Shown here piece after piece: positions 57,429 to 64,000 of a DNA stretch of 64,000 bases (within the stretch, counting starts at the first letter, position 1; the number at the start of each line of letters is the position of its first letter). The position numbers and the translations under genes were made by a program. The notes under the pieces were generated by a model. The model had not been told where the DNA came from, did not search any database, and was given only the letters and a program-made list of their open reading frames with translations. This stretch comes from Onchidella celtica (taxonomy: Eukaryota; Mollusca; Gastropoda; Systellommatophora; Onchidiidae): assembly GCA_963931925.1 (NCBI GenBank), contig OZ007580.1:2830690-2894689 (forward strand), given 5' to 3'.

Positions 57429-59702
57429 ATAGACAGATAAACTTTCTCATAGACAAAGGCCTACTCGCTTCTCCGTTTACAAACACGATGACTCAAATAA
57501 TGAGTCGCGACCCACCCCAAGATGGCCGCCAGCGCCTTCTAACAATCCCATTCAGTCCCCGGCGTGTCTGGGCATTGCTGGGCAGATACCAGGTTTATGT
57601 TTGAAAAGTTGCCAGATCGGACGCTAATATGACAGAAGTAGGGCACATAAGGCAATCCATGAGTGTAGTGGGTCTTGGCCATAACTACATGATCTAAAAA
57701 TAGATTCAGACACCTCTGTAAACGCATCCCATTTCAACTCAAAGTTGTTTGTTGCTTTTTTTTTTTTTTTTGTTTATTAAGGGGCAGGTAAGGAACGCAA
57801 AAAATACGACAGATAAGCAAGTTCTCCTTCCTATTCATGGACCTGCCAGCAGCGTTGCCAGATCTTCTAACTGATCAACTTTGCAACAAACGTGGTCATA
57901 AGCATAGAAAAACCATTATATGAAAAATACTGAAAAAGAAAGGTTTGTCTACACGCATGGACCTTGATTTTGTTTATAATGATAATAAATATCACTGATT
58001 AAGCGCTTCATCCCGCGTCACAGCCATTCTTTCACTCAACATTTTGTATGCGACAAAAAAAGCCTGCAAAGGCCAGACATTTGACTGATAGCTTACGCTT
58101 TCCCTTTCGGTAGCCACGAGAAGTAGAAAAAACAACAAAAACTGCCAGAATTCTCAAATTTGGCATTCTTAGATGCCAGACTGACAATGGTAAGTTGTAA
58201 TTTCGGTGGTTAAAATCACGGATCTGTTAGTTTGTGGAACGAATCAAAGATTTAATTAGACGGCAGAATTTTATTTCTTGATATCTATGCCACCACCCCC
58301 CCCCCATCCTACCACACACACAGCACTAGTTTTGCTTAACTTGTCCACTTAGACTGCATGGTGCAAAAAGTCACCCTCAGATAGTTCAAGCAGAATGTTG
58401 CTCACCCATCCATCACTTTAGATTCACGTTATCGCTTTCTATCAGTTCCAATTTGCCCAGCTTATTGACTCAGTAGTTTGCGACTTTTGACCCTTGTATA
58501 GTGGGCGGCAGGTTTGAATCTCAATAGGTGCCGGACCAAGGTCACCAATTTCTCTCTACATTTTCAACACTCACAGCCAAAAAAAATCAACAACAACAAA
58601 AAAGGTTGCCACAAATGCAGTTATACCTAGAGCATTAAGCCACACACATTTCCACACACATATACACCCATATAAATGTGTAAACAAAACAACTTTTGAG
58701 AATTTTACCCATGTCATAATTTAAATTGGTGAAGATCTAATTCTAATGCCAAACATAAATGAAGTACCCAAGTACACTGTGAAAGGCACAAAGTGATTGT
58801 TATGCCGAGGCGCAGTAAAATCCAAACTCAAACTCACTCAAATTCTAGGGCCTGCATGTGTGAGACCCGCCCGTCCCCGACCGTCCCCGGACGTCAGGGA
58901 ATTAGGCCTACACTTTATATTCATCACATGTTGAATTTTTTTTTTCTATACTTCGCCAACACACAGAGTTGAAATTCTCTTAACTTTGTGGTGTTACAAT
59001 AAGCCTAAGCAAACGCTGAATTTTTATTGACTTCACTCTGACTTAACCTCGCCCCGACGGAGATCTGGAGAGATGTTTTGCCAGGCAATAATGGCGGCTG
59101 GGCCCTCTATAGGCCCATTGCAGATATCGGCCATTTTAGCTGTCAGGACCGACGCTTAACCATGGCTATGGTAGCATTGATTTTGATTCGTTCGCTGATT
59201 TGCATTGCGAGCACTCCAGGCGTCGCGAACCAAGGGCGGCGAGCTAAGAAAAAGTTCACTACAGTAAACAATGACAGTTGACACGTGTGTTCACGCACAT
59301 GGTAGACGTTCGGTCAATTCTTTCACTTCCTCTCCCTTGTTTACACGGATGGTAGGGAATCTGACCAGCTTGGATCCATCCTTTCCACCCCTGTCATAAC
59401 AGTCAACTGCAATAAAACACTGTGACGACATTCGCAATGGGCCTATGGGTGTAGTGACACGCCACTGGGTCGGACAGGTCAGGGACAATCATTGCACAAA
59501 TTTCATAATGAGAAACAGAAAAATGGGTTCACAATAATTCAGTTTTCGAAGTCGCTGTGGAGGGCTGTAAGTGTTAATAGCTAAACTTGATATCGGTTAT
59601 TGGAAGTAGCCGAAGTTTAGTCCACTATATAACCGAAGTGAGAGAGATAGCCAAGATTACCTGTGACAAGACTGCTTTGTCTATGCTTTCTAGAGACATT
59701 GG
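57429..59702. other. intergenic, weak signals only
   Basis: CCAAGATGGCCGCC at 57518 resembles a YY1/Kozak-type core promoter motif. A possible SINE at about 58450-58850 has a GGTTTGAATCTC B-box-like head and an ACTCAAACTCA tail. A small ORF is at 59161-59281. Confidence 0.35.
59161..59281 (+). CDS. small ORF with strong Kozak context, uncertain
   Basis: AACCATGG start (A at -3, G at +4). 39 codons: a hydrophobic stretch (VALILIRSLICIAS), then GRRAKKK. Could be a short secreted peptide or the first exon of a gene, but nothing else supports it. Confidence 0.15.
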
Positions 59703-59967
59703 TCAACATGCCAGCCCACTGTTATAAAATATGATTCTACGCACCCTCTTCGAATCCCACAACATCGGTGAAAAAGTAGTAATTAGTACTGTATGTATCT
59801 CCCAGCTACATAATATGTCAAGTTATCCCCCGTCCGCAAAAGTCTTCACCTTTTTATTTACTGAGTTATTGCCCCTGACCTATTCCATGCTGGATTGGGC
59901 GTTTGGTCTCCAGAATCGTTTGTAGACAAACTAAACCCTACGGATGCAGACTCGTGTCTGTTCGTTT
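59703..59967 (-). repeat. dispersed repeat D2, copy 2
   Basis: Inverted copy of 33390-33676. The 60-kb element A is inserted in it, within the block that reads TTCGTGTTGTAAAC (as complement) in the first copy. Confidence 0.7.
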
Positions 59968-61146
59968 TGTAACGAGTGGAGTGAGTGCAATTAAGGGGAT
60001 TGCTACAGAGCGGGTGTAGAGTAAGAAGGGCTCACGGTAGACAAATAAGTTAAGCGTGCTGTTGTGAGTAGTGGGGGGGTCTGAATGAGGCGAAAGCGCC
60101 GTATTACTATCACTGCAAGTTAGAAGGTCCTACGGAGCGGACCTGTGAATAAGAGCCCATCGGGCGGACATAAAGGGAGCAGTCGAGAAGACTAGGGAGA
60201 GAGTCTTTCCAGTAATGACTGGTATGTAGAACGTTGATTGATTATTATGATTGATGTAGTATATTATATTCGTCTATTACCATGATGTGAATAAGTATAT
60301 GTGAGGAATGTGGAAGTCCTTGATATTGGATATAGCAATGTGCGCCATGAGCGATAGTTGAAAGTGAGTTCATGGATTTGTAGCGCGAGTGAGTAGTGTG
60401 TACTCCGATGGAAGTGTGTTACCGTAAGATGTGTGGTGAGTGAAAGGTGAACTAGTGTGTGTACGCTTCATGGATTGTAAGGAGAGGTGGAGTGAATAGA
60501 AATGGTAGGGTATTATACCAATGTAATGTTATTCTTGTAGGTGTCGAGGACGGGCCGCAGAGCCACCTCGATGAGCACAGGGGATAGGCCAGCATAGGGC
60601 CGGAGGCCACACATAGGCCAGAAGTGAGGCTGTCAGTGCAGGACAGTAGAGGCACATAAAGTCGTGGTAGTCAGGCCACGGACAGGGACGTAGATATGAG
60701 CGTGAATGTGATAATGCACTATTGCCATGTTGAGGGGAGAGTGTACTATTGAAATGATAATGTCTATCGAAATGATAATATGTTATTGCCCTGCTGAGGT
60801 GCTAGGGGAGTGCTAAGGTGTATGACAATAGGAAGGTGATATTGAGAGACTGCGGTGCCAGTAAATTATTAATGTGCTATTAAGACCCTGAGGGGAGAGG
60901 CTGAGGCCGAAGTGCCTTTAGGAGTACTACCGGATTGTGGATCCGAGGGAGAGTGTGTGTGAGAGTAAGGCCGTTGTACGGCAGTTGATTTCAATAATAT
61001 AATGTATGTAATTGCGCTATTATCTGTATAATTATGTTTAATAAATGTGTGAGTCTGATGGATTGTTCTGTTAAGTGTTAACTTGTTTGTTCGTGATTGT
61101 TGTCCTGTCATAACTTATTACATCTCCCAGTCTGGGATTTGTGACA
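59968..61146 (+). repeat. 5' LTR (A5), long form
   Basis: 1179 bp, TGTAACGAG...GTGACA (the usual start is TGTCACGAG). Carries the GT...AG segment 60222-60540. Confidence 0.92.
60222..60540 (+). other. putative LTR intron in A5
   Basis: 319 bp: ACTG|GTATGTAG at the start and GTTATTCTTGTAG|GTGTCG at the end, with a pyrimidine-rich stretch before AG. Missing exactly in the short LTRs. Confidence 0.65.
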
Positions 61147-61147
61147 C

Positions 61148-61160
61148 TGGGGGCTCGTCC
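61148..61160 (+). other. primer binding site, tRNA-Pro type
   Basis: TGGGGGCTCGTCC, two bases after the LTR, as in the 35-kb copy. Confidence 0.75.
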
Positions 61161-62105
61161 TGTTTACCTGTGGTCATTTTGACATTGTGTATTCGTTATA
61201 TCTAGTTGTTTTTCTGTTGTGCTAGGAATTCGTGCTGTTGTCCTTGTTCGTGGATTGAATGGAAATTTCACCATGATATGATTTATGTATGTTTATGAAT
61301 AATAATATGTATTGATGCATGTATTTTGATGAATATGTATTAATGTGTACTTAAATTTCTGCAGAGTGTGTGTGCCAGCCTGTAGAGGAGACAAGCAGCC
61401 AGAGCTCCGGCATACGTCAAGTTAAATAAGACGCTGATTGAAAGTTAAGTGAAACTGAAATTTTGTGCCCTGGATTGAGGGCTGTCTTTTCTCCTGTCTT
61501 TTTCCCTGTTTTTGCTGTTTTTGTTGTCGTTATAGGTTATACGGGCGGTGGCGCGGGTTTGCTGTGGTGAGCGTAGTTTATCCTCTTCGGGAGGTGGGCT
61601 AATCTAGGAACTTCGTTCATCACAGTGAACAGTTCTATAGGGACCTGTATTTTTGTTTAGATTGTAGCGTTCTATCTTCCTCGTTGTTTTAGGAAGACGT
61701 TTCTCTTGTCCCTCTCTTCCCTATTTGTAGATACGTTCTTTTTTTTCAGACTCTGTTCTTGTTGTACCGTGTAGTGTAATCGGCGTAGTTAGGTTGCATT
61801 CTTTTTTTCCATTATAGTTTTTTTTTGTAGAAGCTTTGTCCTAGTCTGGTTCGTTGTCCTTGACGTACTTGTGGTCCTTCTACGGTATTTCTTCATTCTT
61901 GTCGTTCTATTTTCTTTTATAATTAATAGTGCTATACATTTTGTAGATATAGAATTAGTTGTGCTGTAAAGGTAAATTTCTGAATTGTATTCTGAACTGG
62001 GTATTGTTATATCTGGTGTGATCTCAGGTCTCTGGTCGTATCGTTAGTGATCATACCGACAGGTTGGTCGTCTTATAATAGATACCATAACCATAAATCT
62101 GTGAA

Positions 62106-64000
62106 ATGGCGGAACTCCAACAACTAATGAAGTTGGGTAAGGAACTTGGCCTGGAGGGAGAAGAGCTACGCGGCTGGATTAAAGAACAGCAGGCAGAATT
62201 GCGCGATGAGCGTGCTAAGGATAGAGAGCGAGAAAAAGAGGCTAAGGATAAGGAACAAGAAAGGGAGTTTAAGCAACAGGAAAGCGAGGCTAAGGCTCAG
62301 GAGCAGGAGAGGGAGTTCAGGTTAAAGGAGATAGAGGCGCAAGTAAAGATTGCGGAGTTAGAACTCAAGAGGAATACGCCAACAGAAACAGTTGAGCGGC
62401 AGGTACACAATAAAGGTGGCGTTAGGATTAAGCTCCCTACGTTCGACGACCGGAAGGACGACATAGACGCCTTCCTTTACAGGTTCGAACTGAACGCACA
62501 ATTGCAATGGGGGGAAAATAAGGAATTATGGGCCACGTACCTGGCGTCGCTATTGCAGGGGCGAGCGTTAACATACTTTAAAGAGCTACAGCGCGAAGAC
62601 GTGCAAGATTACGATAAGCTGAAGGCTTTGCTGCTTCGCCGATTTGCGCGTACCGAGGAATATTTCCGGGAGCAGTTTAGGCGAGCACGTGCAGACACCA
62701 GGGAGGACTTTGCTGCCTTCGTCGCGAGACTAACGGAGTATTTCGCGAACTGGGTAGACTTGGCGCATGTGGGCGCGGATTTTGCTAAACTGAAAGACTT
62801 AATGATCCGTGACCAGCTGTACGCGTCGTGCCACAAAGATCTGGTGGCTTTCCTGAAAGAGAACGAACCCGCGACGGTGCAGGAGGCGTCTAAGTTGGCG
62901 GAGGCATACCGTACGGCGCATCCGTCCAAACCAGTCGCCAGGGCGTACGTCCAAGATGCTGGGTACGTCGCCGTTGTCGAAGGGTCGCCGGCAGGACTTA
63001 GGGACAGGTCGCGTCAGCGTGGTGCCTATAGTGGGCAAGCCCAGGGGCAGCGTAGGGGCTATCACCAATCACCGGCATATGGATCCGGTAAGTTTGACCG
63101 AGCAGGAGGGCTAGGTCGCGGTAATGGCCGGGGGCGACTTGTGACCTTTGCCGATAAACGACGGCATAGGGACTCTAGTTCCGGTCGCGAGGGGTCACGG
63201 GGACCCAGGCCTAGGGCAGCACAGGGAGCGGAGTGTTGGACTTGCGGACGCGTGGGTCACTTTTCGCGCGAGTGTAGGGCCGCGAAGTGTTGGAACTGCG
63301 GAAGAGCAGATCACATCAGCGTGAACTGCCCTGCAGGTAGGATAGCGGCGAACGTGGACAGTAGCTCCAGTCCATGTTCCCCAAATAAATTTCATCATGC
63401 GGCTGCGTGTGTTACATCGGACAACGGAGGCGGACAGTATTCTAAGTGTCCCAGTTGTGAGAAGTTATTATCTTCCGGTGTTTTACCTTGTGGGAGAAAG
63501 ATCCCCGTTATAAATTCATGTCATACAGGAGGTGGTCTTAGGGTTTATCCGGGGTTTGTTGGGGACGAACCGGTCTCGGTTTTACGAGATACAGGATCTA
63601 CTGTTGTGGGAGTGCATAGGGATTGCATTCGGGATTCACAGCTTACAGGTGAGACTGTCCCGTGCATCCAATTTTCGGGGGCCATTGAGAAATTACCCAT
63701 GGCAAGAATAATGATAGATACACCTTTCCTTAGCGGGGAAGTCGAAGCAGTCGTTGGTTGTTTTCCAGGCGCCCAGCTCATCATTGGGAGTGTATCACGG
63801 GTAGTTTCCCCTTCCGATGAGAACGTGCAAGCATGGTCGCAATCAAAAGGTATTGACTTTTGCGCCGCGGTCGAAACACGTCGACGGGTAGCTGATAAAG
63901 ATAAGATTAGACCTTTGGCTACGCCAGCGGTCAACCTAGATATCACGCCAGAGCGCTTGGCGAGATTACAAAGGGAGGATCCATCATTAAACCCATGTTT
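62106..64000 (+). CDS. element A Gag-protease, second copy, partial
   Basis: Open from ATG 62106 to the window end (631 codons). Same order as at 37214: coiled coil (with a different number of EQ/EK-rich units), SCAN-like capsid, two CCHC knuckles, LRDTGST protease, then the linker with ITPERLARLQREDPSL that leads into integrase. No RT follows the protease here either. No stop or frameshift, so this copy may be intact. Confidence 0.92.
   Translation, partial: MAELQQLMKLGKELGLEGEELRGWIKEQQAELRDERAKDREREKEAKDKEQEREFKQQESEAKAQEQEREFRLKEIEAQVKIAELELKRNTPTETVERQVHNKGGVRIKLPTFDDRKDDIDAFLYRFELNAQLQWGENKELWATYLASLLQGRALTYFKELQREDVQDYDKLKALLLRRFARTEEYFREQFRRARADTREDFAAFVARLTEYFANWVDLAHVGADFAKLKDLMIRDQLYASCHKDLVAFLKENEPATVQEASKLAEAYRTAHPSKPVARAYVQDAGYVAVVEGSPAGLRDRSRQRGAYSGQAQGQRRGYHQSPAYGSGKFDRAGGLGRGNGRGRLVTFADKRRHRDSSSGREGSRGPRPRAAQGAECWTCGRVGHFSRECRAAKCWNCGRADHISVNCPAGRIAANVDSSSSPCSPNKFHHAAACVTSDNGGGQYSKCPSCEKLLSSGVLPCGRKIPVINSCHTGGGLRVYPGFVGDEPVSVLRDTGSTVVGVHRDCIRDSQLTGETVPCIQFSGAIEKLPMARIMIDTPFLSGEVEAVVGCFPGAQLIIGSVSRVVSPSDENVQAWSQSKGIDFCAAVETRRRVADKDKIRPLATPAVNLDITPERLARLQREDPSLNPC

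Larger units (their letters stand above)
59968..64000 (+). mobile_element. second Gmr1-like element A, 5' part (runs off the window)
   Basis: Long-form 5' LTR, tRNA-Pro-type primer site, about 0.95-kb leader, and Gag-protease up to the start of integrase. Five bases before it read CGTTT; the matching copy would lie outside the window. Coding similarity to the 37-kb copy is very high. Confidence 0.92.

Noticed and set aside
58440-58560. tRNA gene
   Set aside because: Only a B-box-like GGTTTGAATCTC and a weak A-box-like stretch. No cloverleaf could be drawn; at most a SINE head.

Overview
This is a window of a large, repeat-rich, AT-leaning animal genome with spliced genes. The mix of SLC16 and SLC22 carriers, Ty3/gypsy elements with a copia-like domain order, Tx1/L1-like and APE-type LINEs, Harbinger, MULE and pogo-like DNA elements suggests a marine or freshwater invertebrate, most likely a mollusc. 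No species call can be made from the sequence alone.

Host genes. Two were found, both on the minus strand. (1) A six-exon monocarboxylate-transporter-like gene (SLC16 family) runs from 16055 down to 2772. I assembled it exon by exon: all junctions are GT-AG, the phases match, and the product is 784 residues. Its introns hold most of the repeats in the left quarter of the window. (2) An SLC22 (organic cation/anion transporter) coding region at 47206-45502 has no internal intron and needs three frame changes to be read through, so it is a pseudogene or carries assembly errors.

Repeats, left to right: a Tx1/L1-like LINE with an inverted 5' part (7.5-9.2 kb); a GGT/GAT minisatellite against a splice acceptor (11.7-12.1 kb); a solo LTR of family A (12559-14918) carrying a nested solo LTR of family R; a decayed APE/RT LINE (17.2-22.4 kb) carrying a Harbinger derivative (17754-19039); a second LINE tail (25.9-26.7 kb); a 3.9-kb array of a 47-bp satellite (29.28-33.17 kb); a second R copy (34706-44467) split by a 7.0-kb family A element (35341-42368) and by a further solo LTR, S; two inverted MULE-type elements (47844-52166) with a solo family A LTR and a pogo-like MITE; (GATA)n arrays around an LTR-like unit (55.1-57.4 kb); and the 5' part of a second family A element (59968 to the window end).

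The most interesting system is family A. It is a Gmr1-like Ty3/gypsy retrotransposon: SCAN-like Gag, two zinc knuckles, protease, integrase, then RT-RNase H. Its LTRs occur in a long form (solo copies and the 60-kb element) and a short form (the 35-42 kb element). The two differ by the precise removal of a 313-319 bp GT...AG segment. This looks like an LTR intron lost by reverse transcription of a spliced RNA.
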